From Pyrodictium sp. (GTDB lineage: Archaea; Thermoproteota; Thermoprotei_A; Sulfolobales; Pyrodictiaceae): DNA of 18,749 bases. How positions within the stretch are numbered: position 1 is the stretch's first letter; each line of letters begins with the position of its first letter. A model generated the notes under the pieces. It saw only the letters and a program-made list of their open reading frames with translations, was not told where the DNA came from and did not search any database. The position numbers and the translations under genes are program-made. The DNA is taken from NCBI GenBank assembly GCA_015662475.1, contig DQUB01000059.1, forward strand, positions 1-18,749. The letters run 5' to 3'. Shown piece by piece: positions 6,271-13,509 of this stretch.

Positions 6271-7779
6271 GTGGAGTTGCCTGGCACCTTTTACGTTACA
6301 ACGCCAATCTACTATCCAAACGACAAGCCGCACATAGGCCATGCATACACCACCATAATGGCAGATGTGCTAGCACGTTGGCACTACCTGCTAGGAGACG
6401 ATGTGTTCTTCTTAACAGGAACAGATGAGCATGGATTAAAGCTTCAACGTGCAGCAGAGAAAGCTGGTAAAGACCCTAAAACGTTTGTTGACGAGATGGC
6501 ATCGTTCTTCAAGAAATACTGGTCTCTCCTAAACATAGGGTATAGCAGGTTTATAAGGACCACCGATGAGGACCATGTTGAGACTGTGAAAAGAGCTTTG
6601 ACCAAGATCTACAAAAAGGGCTTGATATACAAGGGTGTCTATAGAGGCTGGTATTGTACAAGCTGTGAGAAATTCTATGGTGAGGGCGAGTATCTCGAGA
6701 AAGATGGTCAGAAGTTCTGCCCCATACACTTGAAACCATTAGAGTGGGTTGAAGAGGAAACATACTTCCTAAAACTATCACTTTACACTGAAAAGATACT
6801 CAAGCTGTTGGAGACGAAGGACATAATATATCCGAGAGAGTATGCGCGAGAGATTATCTCTAAGCTTAGAAGAGAAGGGCTCAAAGACCTCTCTATAACG
6901 AGGCCAAAGAGCAGAGTTTACTGGGGTGTAGAGGCGCCCTGGGACCCCAACCACACCATCTACGTTTGGGTGGACGCTCTACTCAACTACCTCACTGGGA
7001 TAGGCTGGGGTAGAGATGAGGAGACATTCTGGAAGTATTGGCGCTCAGCACACCACATAATAGGCAAAGACATTCTCTGGTTCCACTCTGCAATCTGGTT
7101 CTCGCTCCTCGACATGCTAGACTTGCCACCTCCAAAGAAGGTCATAGTCCATGGTTTCATACTAGTTAGAGGCGTGAAGATGAGCAAGACTATTGGGAAT
7201 GTGGTACGCATAGAAGACCTTGTCAACGAGTATGGCAATGTTGATGCAGTTAGATACCTGCTAATGAGGTTTTCAACGTTGGAGAAGGACATGGACTACA
7301 ATCCTGAACAGTTTAGACAGGCATACAATGCGGAACTTGCAGACACTCTAGGAAACCTAGTGAGGAGAGTGGGAGTGCTAGCTAAGAGAAAGGCTGGGGG
7401 CATAGTAGAGAGACCGAATAGCCTAGACCAGGAGCTGGAGAGAAAAGCTAAGGAGACCCTAGAGAAGGCCAAGAAGCTCGTTGACGAAGTAAAGTTGGGA
7501 GAAGCCCTAGTAACAATATTCGACCTACTCAGAGAAGCTAACGCCTACCTAAACCGCACCGAGCCTTGGAAAGCAGAGAATCCAGCCCCAATACTCTACA
7601 ACGCTTTAGAAGCAATAAGAATAGCATCAATAATGCTCTACCCCTTCATGCCAGCAACAATGGAACGACTAGCAAACGCACTAGGCTTCAAAATAGAGAG
7701 CTTTGATAAAGCATGTTTCGGCTGCTGGGAGAAGTACCAGGTGAAAGAAGCCCCAATACTCTTCCCCAAACTAAGATAG
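6271..7779 (+). CDS. metG: Methionyl-tRNA synthetase, bacterial-like type
   Basis: Charges tRNA-Met with methionine. Class I Rossmann signatures are HIGH at 21-24 (after YYPNDKP) and KMSKT at 303-307. A single zinc knuckle in the connective domain has Cys129, Cys132, Cys150 and His153. The helical anticodon-binding domain follows and the protein ends EAPILFPKLR at 502 residues, with no C-terminal tRNA-binding (EMAP/Trbp111) domain. Length, the single knuckle and several stretches (TPIYYPNDKPHIGHAYTT, SRPKSRVxWG-like, ELADTLGNLV, EAPILFP) resemble the short enzyme of Thermus-like bacteria as I remember it, more than the usual archaeal/eukaryotic enzyme. Start GTG 6271 gives MELPGTFYVTTP, lining up with the bacterial N-terminus; TTG 6277 is an alternative. 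Codon use is rich in A/C-ending codons, unlike guaA. Confidence 0.95.
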   Translation: MELPGTFYVTTPIYYPNDKPHIGHAYTTIMADVLARWHYLLGDDVFFLTGTDEHGLKLQRAAEKAGKDPKTFVDEMASFFKKYWSLLNIGYSRFIRTTDEDHVETVKRALTKIYKKGLIYKGVYRGWYCTSCEKFYGEGEYLEKDGQKFCPIHLKPLEWVEEETYFLKLSLYTEKILKLLETKDIIYPREYAREIISKLRREGLKDLSITRPKSRVYWGVEAPWDPNHTIYVWVDALLNYLTGIGWGRDEETFWKYWRSAHHIIGKDILWFHSAIWFSLLDMLDLPPPKKVIVHGFILVRGVKMSKTIGNVVRIEDLVNEYGNVDAVRYLLMRFSTLEKDMDYNPEQFRQAYNAELADTLGNLVRRVGVLAKRKAGGIVERPNSLDQELERKAKETLEKAKKLVDEVKLGEALVTIFDLLREANAYLNRTEPWKAENPAPILYNALEAIRIASIMLYPFMPATMERLANALGFKIESFDKACFGCWEKYQVKEAPILFPKLR

Positions 7780-7796
7780 CAAATCTTCCACATGCG

Positions 7797-7845
7797 ATGA
7801 TGAGGGACCAGGGACCGAAAACATGCGGAAATCCTACCAGACTGA
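7797..7845 (+). ncRNA. Candidate C/D-box small RNA (weak)
   Basis: An intergenic arrangement has the spacing of an archaeal C/D-box guide RNA: C box ATGATGA at 7797-7803 (exact consensus), an 11-base guide-sized interval, D'-like CCGA at 7815-7818, 5 bases, degenerate C'-like TGCGGA at 7824-7829, a 12-base interval, and D box CTGA at 7842-7845 (exact consensus). The internal boxes are poor, there is no obvious terminal stem, and I could not assign rRNA or tRNA targets. It begins 18 bases after the metG stop and could be cut from that mRNA. Confidence 0.22.
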
Positions 7846-7881
7846 GCCAAACATAGCCTATCTCCATCCAACCTCTGGCTA

Positions 7882-7890
7882 AATGCTATA
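7882..7890 (+). promoter_or_regulatory. TATA-like element in the metG-XPF spacer
   Basis: TGCTATAAAC around 7881-7890 resembles a TATA box and would start transcription near 7911. That is far upstream of the XPF gene, so it could serve an untranslated RNA that includes the hairpins at 7955-7989. This is a weak, sequence-only call. Confidence 0.25.
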
Positions 7891-7954
7891 AACTCGAACT
7901 CCCCCACCTCGCAGGATGCAAACCCCGCTCAACAGGATATGCAGTGTTGGGGAA

Positions 7955-7989
7955 CGCTGACCTCCTCAAAGGTTAGCGGGTAACGCTAA
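7955..7989. other. Two mutually exclusive hairpins
   Basis: CGCTGACC (7955-7962) can pair with GGTTAGCG (7971-7978): eight pairs with one G-U and an 8-base loop. The last six bases of that second arm, TTAGCG (7973-7978), can instead pair perfectly with CGCTAA (7984-7989) across a 5-base loop. The two folds cannot coexist, as in attenuators and riboswitch expression platforms. No T-run follows at once, so it may also be a protein-binding site. It lies about 200 bases before the XPF start codon. Confidence 0.4.
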
Positions 7990-8136
7990 AGTGTTTGTAG
8001 TGGTGTTTTTCTTCACCTTCAACTTCCAAGCGTTGTTGTGTATTGGATGTGTGTCGTTGTATACGTGTGCTGAAGTGTTTCCTTTGGTTTTTCATGGTGG
8101 ATGTGGAAGTGTTGGTTGGTGTGATAGGCAACATAG
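7990..8136. other. T/G-rich non-coding tract upstream of the XPF gene
   Basis: No credible gene is present. The plus strand is strongly T/G-rich; in 8041-8100 I count 47 of 60 bases. A short reading frame on the opposite strand (7973-8161) exists but its Thr/Lys/His-rich product looks like a by-product of this bias. Confidence 0.4.
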
Positions 8137-8146
8137 TCTCTAAATA
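8137..8146 (+). promoter_or_regulatory. Putative TATA box of the XPF gene
   Basis: CTCTAAATAG at 8137-8146 would start transcription near 8168, about 22 bases before the TTG at 8191. Moderate match to the archaeal consensus. Confidence 0.35.
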
Positions 8147-8190
8147 GCGTCTAGACGGCATTCCGTGTAGAGGTAGGGGTTGTCTCTAGG

Positions 8191-8856
8191 TTGGTTTGTC
8201 GTGCTAGAGTATATGTTGATGAGAGAGAGCGAGGTTCGGGTGTCCCCGAGGCTCTTCAAGAGCTTGGTGTAGCGATAGTATTTCAGCAACTTGGTGTTGG
8301 AGACTATGTTGTTTCTGACCGTGTAGCTGTTGAGAGAAAGACTGTTGAGGATCTTGCAAAGAGCGTGTTTGATGGCAGGCTTTTTGACCAGGCTAGAAGG
8401 CTTTCAGAGTACTATGAGACACCAATAATAGTCGTTGAAGGTAGTTTCTCGGAACTTGAGCGTGTGACTAGTAGAAGCTTCCAAGTTCGTATGGCGCTTT
8501 TAGCGGTCTCAATAGATTATGGAGTGCGTATAGCCTATTCGGCTTCTCCCACTGAAACTGCTAAAATCCTTGCAAGTCTTGCTAGGAGAGAACAGTGTGA
8601 GTCGAGACGCCCTGTTGTTGTGCATAGAAAGCCTAGGTTTGAGAAGCTTTGGATGCAGCAACTCTACGTTGTACAGAGCTTCCCAGGTATAGGTCCTCGT
8701 CTAGCAGAAAAACTTCTTGAAAAGTTTGGGAGTATTGAGGCAATATGCAGAGCATCAATTGTTGAACTTGAACGTGTTGTTGGGTATGAGAGGGCAAAGA
8801 AACTCTACCAGATAATCCATGCAAAGTTTAGCAAACCTCGTGCTGGAAACGAGTAG
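8191..8856 (+). CDS. xpf: XPF/ERCC4-family structure-specific endonuclease, crenarchaeal short form
   Basis: Cuts 3' flaps, forks and bubble-like structures in DNA repair. The nuclease domain shows VDERER (Asp10, Glu11), GDY (37-39) and the catalytic ERKxxxD motif (Glu48-Asp54), followed by KSVFDGRLFDQARRL. Tandem helix-hairpin-helix motifs follow (about 157-210, SFPGIGPRLAEKLLEKFGS and VGYERAKKL). At 221 residues it lacks the helicase domain of the euryarchaeal/eukaryotic form, which matches crenarchaeal XPF, an enzyme that works with the PCNA clamp. Those proteins usually end in a PCNA-interaction motif; here the tail is YQIIHAKFSKPRAGNE with only a poor fit. The start is TTG 8191, the only start that keeps the first strand of the fold. 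A T-run at 8861-8865 follows the stop. The TIM-barrel gene starts 46 bases downstream in the same direction. Confidence 0.93.
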   Translation: MVCRARVYVDERERGSGVPEALQELGVAIVFQQLGVGDYVVSDRVAVERKTVEDLAKSVFDGRLFDQARRLSEYYETPIIVVEGSFSELERVTSRSFQVRMALLAVSIDYGVRIAYSASPTETAKILASLARREQCESRRPVVVHRKPRFEKLWMQQLYVVQSFPGIGPRLAEKLLEKFGSIEAICRASIVELERVVGYERAKKLYQIIHAKFSKPRAGNE

Positions 8857-8871
8857 CTATTTTTGCTGTCT

Positions 8872-8883
8872 ACCAGCACTGGT
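8872..8883. repeat. Short inverted repeat between the XPF and TIM-barrel genes
   Basis: ACCAG and CTGGT flank a CA centre, and pairing extends to seven pairs if one G-U is allowed (8870-8885). It sits 15 bases after the XPF stop and could be an operator, a weak hairpin terminator together with the preceding TTTTT, or chance. Confidence 0.25.
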
Positions 8884-8902
8884 GGAGATCAGGGTTCCCT
8901 AG

Positions 8903-9676
8903 ATGGTCGTAGTTCTACCCTCTACATTGACGTTCTTGGGTCAAGACCTTGGAGATGCAATAGAGAGTTTGTATGCGTTAGGTTTTGAGAAGGTTGAGGC
9001 CAACTATGAGAATCTTGCTAGGCAATTTTACCCGTTAAGCGGCGTTGTTGATGCTTTTAGAAAAGCTCTTGAAAGGTCTAGTAGGCTAGGTGTAGAGGTT
9101 CCAGTGGTCCACCTACCCTACGAAGACTATCTAGCACTATATAGTGTGGATGGTGTTAAGAGGTTGTTGGACGTGGTTGCAAAGTATGATGTGAGGTTTG
9201 CAGTATTGCATCCTACAAGTAGAAAGTATGGTGGGTTGAGTGTAGAGTTGGCTAGAAAAATCGTCGAGCTAGGTGAAAGGTATGGTGTTAAAATATCTTT
9301 TGAGAATCTTGTTAGCGCACCTCCATGGAGTAGAGTTGAGGAGACTGTGAGGCTGGCAAGAGATAGTGGAGCCACAGTGTGTCTTGACACTGGGCATGCC
9401 CATATAAACGGATATGATGTTGCAAAAATTGTTGAAGAGTACGACCGCTACATATCTGTCCTACACCTACACGATAATAGTGGGTCTAAAGACGATCATT
9501 TGCCGCCAGGTGCAGGTACTATAGACTGGCTACGTGTTTTCCAGGCTATTCGAGGAAAAGACTTCGTGGTGGTATTAGAGGTCAAGTGTGAGGTTGATGT
9601 AGAAGGTGTTGATGTGTGTAGGAATAGAGCGGTTTTAACCTACAAGCTTGTTTCAACATTTACTTCTTCGAGCTGA
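8903..9676 (+). CDS. Endonuclease IV/xylose isomerase-like TIM-barrel protein
   Basis: A 257-residue metal-dependent TIM barrel of the AP_endonuc_2 superfamily, which holds both endonuclease IV and sugar isomerases/epimerases. Candidate metal ligands occur in the expected order: His70 (VVHLPYE), His103 (VLHPTS), Glu134 (SFENL), Asp162 and His165 (CLDTGHAH), His188/His190 (LHLHDN), Asp198 and His199 (DDHLPPGAG), Glu226 (LEVK). The HLHDNxGxxDDHLPPGxGxIDW segment is typical of the branch usually annotated as sugar phosphate isomerase/epimerase. The gene follows XPF closely on the same strand, so a nucleic-acid role is conceivable, but the sequence does not separate the options. The start is ATG 8903, with GGTGGAG 15 bases upstream as a distant ribosome-binding site. 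The last 17 bases overlap the end of the convergent helicase gene. Confidence 0.85.
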   Translation: MVVVLPSTLTFLGQDLGDAIESLYALGFEKVEANYENLARQFYPLSGVVDAFRKALERSSRLGVEVPVVHLPYEDYLALYSVDGVKRLLDVVAKYDVRFAVLHPTSRKYGGLSVELARKIVELGERYGVKISFENLVSAPPWSRVEETVRLARDSGATVCLDTGHAHINGYDVAKIVEEYDRYISVLHLHDNSGSKDDHLPPGAGTIDWLRVFQAIRGKDFVVVLEVKCEVDVEGVDVCRNRAVLTYKLVSTFTSSS

Positions 9677-12600
9677 TAGCTATCCTCCCCTTCTCCAAAG
9701 CTAGTGTGACTTTGTAGAGTGTTTCAGCAAGAGTTTTAGCTAGCACTTTCAACGCTGTCTCTAGCTCGTCGAGATCTCTAGCTCTTTTAGCTCTTTGGAC
9801 CCACTCAGCGTAGTCGTGTATTTTTGGTGTGAGATTGGCTAGTAGTGGTGTGCTGCCAAGTTTTTCAGCGAGTTTTGAGCCTATGTCGACGAGTTTGCCT
9901 TCAGCTTCTGCTTGTCTGAGTAGCGATATGCCAATATAGCTTGTGGCTAGAAGTCTTCTAAGCAGGTTGTGTTGTTCTACACCGTGTATGTATATTTTGA
10001 ACCCTTCTGCCAACAGTTTGTCTACGACTTCAAGGAGTTTTTGTGCGAACTCTCTAGCTGTGGTGAGACTTGTTTCACCGCGACAGGTAACGGTTATGTG
10101 GTTTTCGCCGTTGTAAGCTGCTATTGCAAGTACTTGCATCTGTCTACTTTCAAGCTGTACTGTCTCGTGAAGTACAACAAGTGATGCTATTCCATGGCTT
10201 TTGCTTGGTCTTGGATGTTCGATGACGAGATTGCCAAGTCTAATTTGTTGATGGCCTGCAATCACTCTAGCTGCTAGAGCAGCAAGTCTAGCTGCTGTTT
10301 CAAGACTCACTTCGCCACGGATAAGGCGAAGTGCAGATGTTAGATCTACAGCGGCAGCAAGAGGTATGGCGAGTGCTGGAAACCTATACCTCTCAACCTC
10401 CTCTGCTACACGTAGCCAGTCAAGCTCCTCGATAATACCTGCAGCTTCTCGCTCCCACAAGTATATGAGGTTAACTGAACCTGCAGAAAGCACGTGGTAT
10501 TGGAGTAGTGTAAGTGGTATAGCGTACTTGGGGTTTAATCGGAGGAACACTATGAGCATTGTGAGACCTAGACGTAGATCGTCAGACGATATTGTTGCTG
10601 GAGCTTCAAACGAGTAGCCATAGGTGTAGTCTATGTATCTGCCTTTAACGGGTGCACCAAGCTTTACAGTGAATGTTTCGTGGTAGACTCTTGTACGTCC
10701 TTCAGCTCCTCTAGCAAGTCTAGGTCTTCTAGACTCGATAACCCACTCAACATCTATTGGCTGCTCTTCGAGTTCACCAAAGCCAGATGCTGGAGCACGC
10801 ACATTGAGTGCAACTAGCGTGTATACACGACCGTACTTCATATCGTTTGCTAGATCTGGTTTCTCACCCCAACCGCGCTTTACATCCTCGTAGAGACTAG
10901 CAGCTCTTGCAATCCAAGATCTAGCTAGAGCATCCTCTATAGACTCTTCAACAACCCTATACTTTTTCGGATCAACATCGACTACAAGAGCATCTGTGCT
11001 CGGGTCAAAGGCTCCAGGCTGATACTTTTCAACAACATCTCTAATACTAGCTTCTTCTCCAACCCTCAACTCTCTACCTCTAACATACAAGTATTTACGG
11101 TAGCCGTAGGGAGGTCCATGCTCGTAAAAGCCTATGTCTCTCCAAAACCGGATACCCTTCTCACTAGCCTTCAACCGTCTACCTCCAGAGAGATAGTCTG
11201 TGGTTTCCTCGGCTAACCCGTACTCGAGCAGGATTTTCTCCTCCTCGTCTTCGAGAGGCAGGTTTCTGAAAAGCTTCCAAAGAGCTCGGAAGATCAAAGC
11301 ATACTTGTTCTTGGGGTTTATGTAGACTTTTTCAAGTGGAAGCTCGATCCACTGGCGGAGAGCCGAAGAACCAGCCTCTAACAGCTTTCGATCCCACAAG
11401 CCAGCAGGAACTATTATAGACTCTGTAACTGGGATGTTTTTCCTCCTCCCCTTCCTCCCCTCTCTCTGCTGATACTCTCGCAAATCTGTTGGAAGTCCAA
11501 TGTGTACAACTCTAACAATTGTTCCAATGTCTATGCCTTGTGCAAGAGTTCTAACAGTTATTATCATCTTGAGACGGCCTTCCCTAGCAGCTCTCTCAAT
11601 CTCTTCACGCTTAGACTTTGAGACTAGGTGGTGGTGAACAGCTATTTTGGAAGCTTTATCGCCTAATCTCTCCCTGAGACTTCTGTAGAGTTTCTCGGCA
11701 TGCCGTATACTTCTCGTGAAAACCAGTGTCACACCATCCTCGTCTGCTTCAACGAGCGACGCTAGAATCTCGACAGGGTCTAAGCCTGGGCGTGGAGGTC
11801 TCAACCCTATAGCCTCTAAAGCCTCGTATATCTCGTAGAGGTGTTCTCTAAACTCTTCCTCGTCATCGAGAAGCTCTACTATCCATGGAGCTCTTGAAGC
11901 TATAACGCTGCTGTAGGCTCTAATATAGTCTTTTAGAGCGTCAACACCCTTTCCCAAGACTATGATGTAGCGGTTCTTTGGAGAGAATGGGTTGCCACGG
12001 ATGATCTTTGTCTCTCTACCCGTGATACGTGTTAGGTAGGAGGCAAGCTCGTCAGGGTTGCCGAGGGTAGCTGTTAGCACGGCTACTCGAGGCGGTTTGG
12101 AGGAAAGATGTTCAGAGAGCAGCTGTATCATTGCGAGTATGAGGTGGGCTCCTCTAGGCCCGTAGAAGTCTAGCTCGTCGACAACGATTAGGTCGAGTTC
12201 GCGTAGAAAGTCTTCAAGCAATCCTCTACCATGGGCCATCCTCTTAATGTCGGCAAGTAGGAATGCTGGGTTTGTTACAACTATTTTGGCTCCAACCAAC
12301 TTTCTTCGAAATCTTTCACCGCCAAACCTGTCGAGAGTAGGCCTATCAACCCTCAAAACAGCATCTCGATCGCCTAGAGCAGCATAGTACGTTTCGAGTC
12401 TCTGTATCTGATCTGCGCTAAGTGCTAGAGTTGGGTAGATGGCTAAAACCTTCCATCGATGCTTTATTGCTGGGAGTGCCCAAGCCTCGGTCTTGCCAGA
12501 CCCCGTCTTAGCCGTCAACACTATGTTCTTGCCAGCTTCTAGAGCCTCCATAGCCTCTACCTGATGCTTGTAAAGTGTAGCGTTTCGCAAACGCTCGATT

Positions 12601-12749
12601 TTAGAGAACTCGGGGATAACATCGACGAATCTCACACTAGACTTTTCAGGCTCTCTTGGAGGCTCTTCCCACCAGACAATCTCGTAACCAAGTGCTTTGA
12701 GTCGAGGCACGCTATTAGCAACTCTCAATTCTCTAGCTCTAGCCAACAT
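9660..12749 (-). CDS. Large SF2 DExD/H-type helicase with unassigned C-terminal half
   Basis: ATP-driven nucleic-acid helicase or translocase of 1029 residues. Motifs in order: Q-like region YKHQVEAMEAL (60-70), Walker A AKTGSGKT (80-87), TLALSADQ (107-114), motif II DELD (191-194), motif III TAT (226-228), LVFTRS in the second RecA domain (342-347), motif V TLAQGIDIG (401-409) and motif VI QREGRKGR (428-435). Motif II is DELD, not DEAD or DEAH. After residue 440 about 590 residues show no domain I can name; a stretch near 600 (VVEKYQPGAFDPSTDALVVDVD) vaguely recalls the region after the motor in MrfA/Hrq1 helicases, but the cysteine cluster of that family is absent. Lhr, Hel308 and RecQ signatures do not fit. 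The start is ATG 12749 with GAGGGAG upstream. It follows the LysE-type gene by 58 bases on the same strand. Confidence 0.88.
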   Translation of the reverse strand: MLARARELRVANSVPRLKALGYEIVWWEEPPREPEKSSVRFVDVIPEFSKIERLRNATLYKHQVEAMEALEAGKNIVLTAKTGSGKTEAWALPAIKHRWKVLAIYPTLALSADQIQRLETYYAALGDRDAVLRVDRPTLDRFGGERFRRKLVGAKIVVTNPAFLLADIKRMAHGRGLLEDFLRELDLIVVDELDFYGPRGAHLILAMIQLLSEHLSSKPPRVAVLTATLGNPDELASYLTRITGRETKIIRGNPFSPKNRYIIVLGKGVDALKDYIRAYSSVIASRAPWIVELLDDEEEFREHLYEIYEALEAIGLRPPRPGLDPVEILASLVEADEDGVTLVFTRSIRHAEKLYRSLRERLGDKASKIAVHHHLVSKSKREEIERAAREGRLKMIITVRTLAQGIDIGTIVRVVHIGLPTDLREYQQREGRKGRRKNIPVTESIIVPAGLWDRKLLEAGSSALRQWIELPLEKVYINPKNKYALIFRALWKLFRNLPLEDEEEKILLEYGLAEETTDYLSGGRRLKASEKGIRFWRDIGFYEHGPPYGYRKYLYVRGRELRVGEEASIRDVVEKYQPGAFDPSTDALVVDVDPKKYRVVEESIEDALARSWIARAASLYEDVKRGWGEKPDLANDMKYGRVYTLVALNVRAPASGFGELEEQPIDVEWVIESRRPRLARGAEGRTRVYHETFTVKLGAPVKGRYIDYTYGYSFEAPATISSDDLRLGLTMLIVFLRLNPKYAIPLTLLQYHVLSAGSVNLIYLWEREAAGIIEELDWLRVAEEVERYRFPALAIPLAAAVDLTSALRLIRGEVSLETAARLAALAARVIAGHQQIRLGNLVIEHPRPSKSHGIASLVVLHETVQLESRQMQVLAIAAYNGENHITVTCRGETSLTTAREFAQKLLEVVDKLLAEGFKIYIHGVEQHNLLRRLLATSYIGISLLRQAEAEGKLVDIGSKLAEKLGSTPLLANLTPKIHDYAEWVQRAKRARDLDELETALKVLAKTLAETLYKVTLALEKGRIAISSKK

Positions 12750-12784
12750 AGACTCTCTACTCCCTCTTAGAAGACTGCTTAGAC

Positions 12785-12792
12785 CCTAAAAC
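12785..12792 (-). promoter_or_regulatory. Possible TATA box of the helicase gene
   Basis: Read on the minus strand this is GTTTTAGG, about 37-42 bases before the ATG at 12749. The match is weak, and the helicase may instead be read through from the LysE-type gene. Confidence 0.2.
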
Positions 12793-12807
12793 ATGGCCTG
12801 TCCTCTA

Positions 12808-13467
12808 CTAGAGCGGCAGCATACGTAATCCTAGAAATGTTCTAGCTAGAAGGTCTACTCCGAAGAGAGCTAAAACTAGAGCAAGCACCCTCATAAAATA
12901 GCTATAAGCTTTTGAGGATAGTAGGCGTGCACTTGAGTTCCCAAGGAACGCTAGAAGGCCAAGCCATAGGTAGTCTAGGCTAACATGTGCAGTGTATATG
13001 AGTGGAACTAGAGGCAAATTTGAGGCCATAGCCTCGATTATCGGATAGCCTACAGAAACCCACCATAGTAGGAAGTATGGGTTGAACGCTGTGAGGATGA
13101 GTCCGACGAGTATAGGGTGCATTTTAAGCAGCCTTAATAGCCTCCCCTCAGCCATAGAGTCTATGCTTTCGACTGTAGCATTCTTTGCAGTCAAGTACGC
13201 AAAATAGAGTATGAATGCTGCAGCAATAACAGCCATCACGTTCTTTGCAGTCTTAATAGCCCCAACAACATTCTCTTCGAACCAGAGCAATGCCAGCACG
13301 TAGGGGAGCTCAAACAGCATATGGCCTAACGCAATAAAAACACCGCCAAGAACACCACTACGCACACCAACTATTATTGCTGAAAGGCTTAGAGGTCCTG
13401 GTGCAAATGCACCGCTAATAGTCAGGAGGACTGTTGCCAGCAAAATTGTGGTAGGCTCTTGCACCAA
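12808..13467 (-). CDS. LysE/RhtB-family exporter
   Basis: A small integral membrane protein of 219 residues with about six hydrophobic segments. The family signature near the N-terminus is GAFAPGPLSLSAIIVGVRSG (19-38), and NPYFLLWWVSVG (about 128-139) is the second conserved part. Members export amino acids or similar small solutes; the substrate cannot be predicted here. The start is TTG 13467, or GTG one codon later, with a TATA-like element at 13502-13509. It lies upstream of the helicase gene on the same strand and is divergent from the thioredoxin-fold gene. Confidence 0.87.
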   Translation of the reverse strand: MVQEPTTILLATVLLTISGAFAPGPLSLSAIIVGVRSGVLGGVFIALGHMLFELPYVLALLWFEENVVGAIKTAKNVMAVIAAAFILYFAYLTAKNATVESIDSMAEGRLLRLLKMHPILVGLILTAFNPYFLLWWVSVGYPIIEAMASNLPLVPLIYTAHVSLDYLWLGLLAFLGNSSARLLSSKAYSYFMRVLALVLALFGVDLLARTFLGLRMLPL

Positions 13468-13501
13468 AACCTTCAGCCCTTGTAGAGCTTCTACCCAGAC
13501 C

Positions 13502-13509
13502 CATAAGAC
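13502..13509 (-). promoter_or_regulatory. Putative TATA box of the LysE-type gene
   Basis: On the minus strand this reads GTCTTATG. Transcription would start near 13480, about 13 bases before the TTG at 13467. Confidence 0.3.

Noticed and set aside
6097..6342. N-terminal extension of the amidohydrolase by 82 residues
   Set aside because: It shows no similarity to the family, runs across the start of metG and covers its likely promoter; the TTG at 6096 fits the family N-terminus.
7880..7915. tRNA-like stretch (TTCGAG on the minus strand)
   Set aside because: The flanking bases do not form a T-arm stem and no acceptor or anticodon arm can be built.
7973..8161. 62-residue minus-strand frame in the metG-XPF spacer
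   Set aside because: Its composition follows from the T/G bias of the other strand, and no motif or ribosome-binding site supports it.
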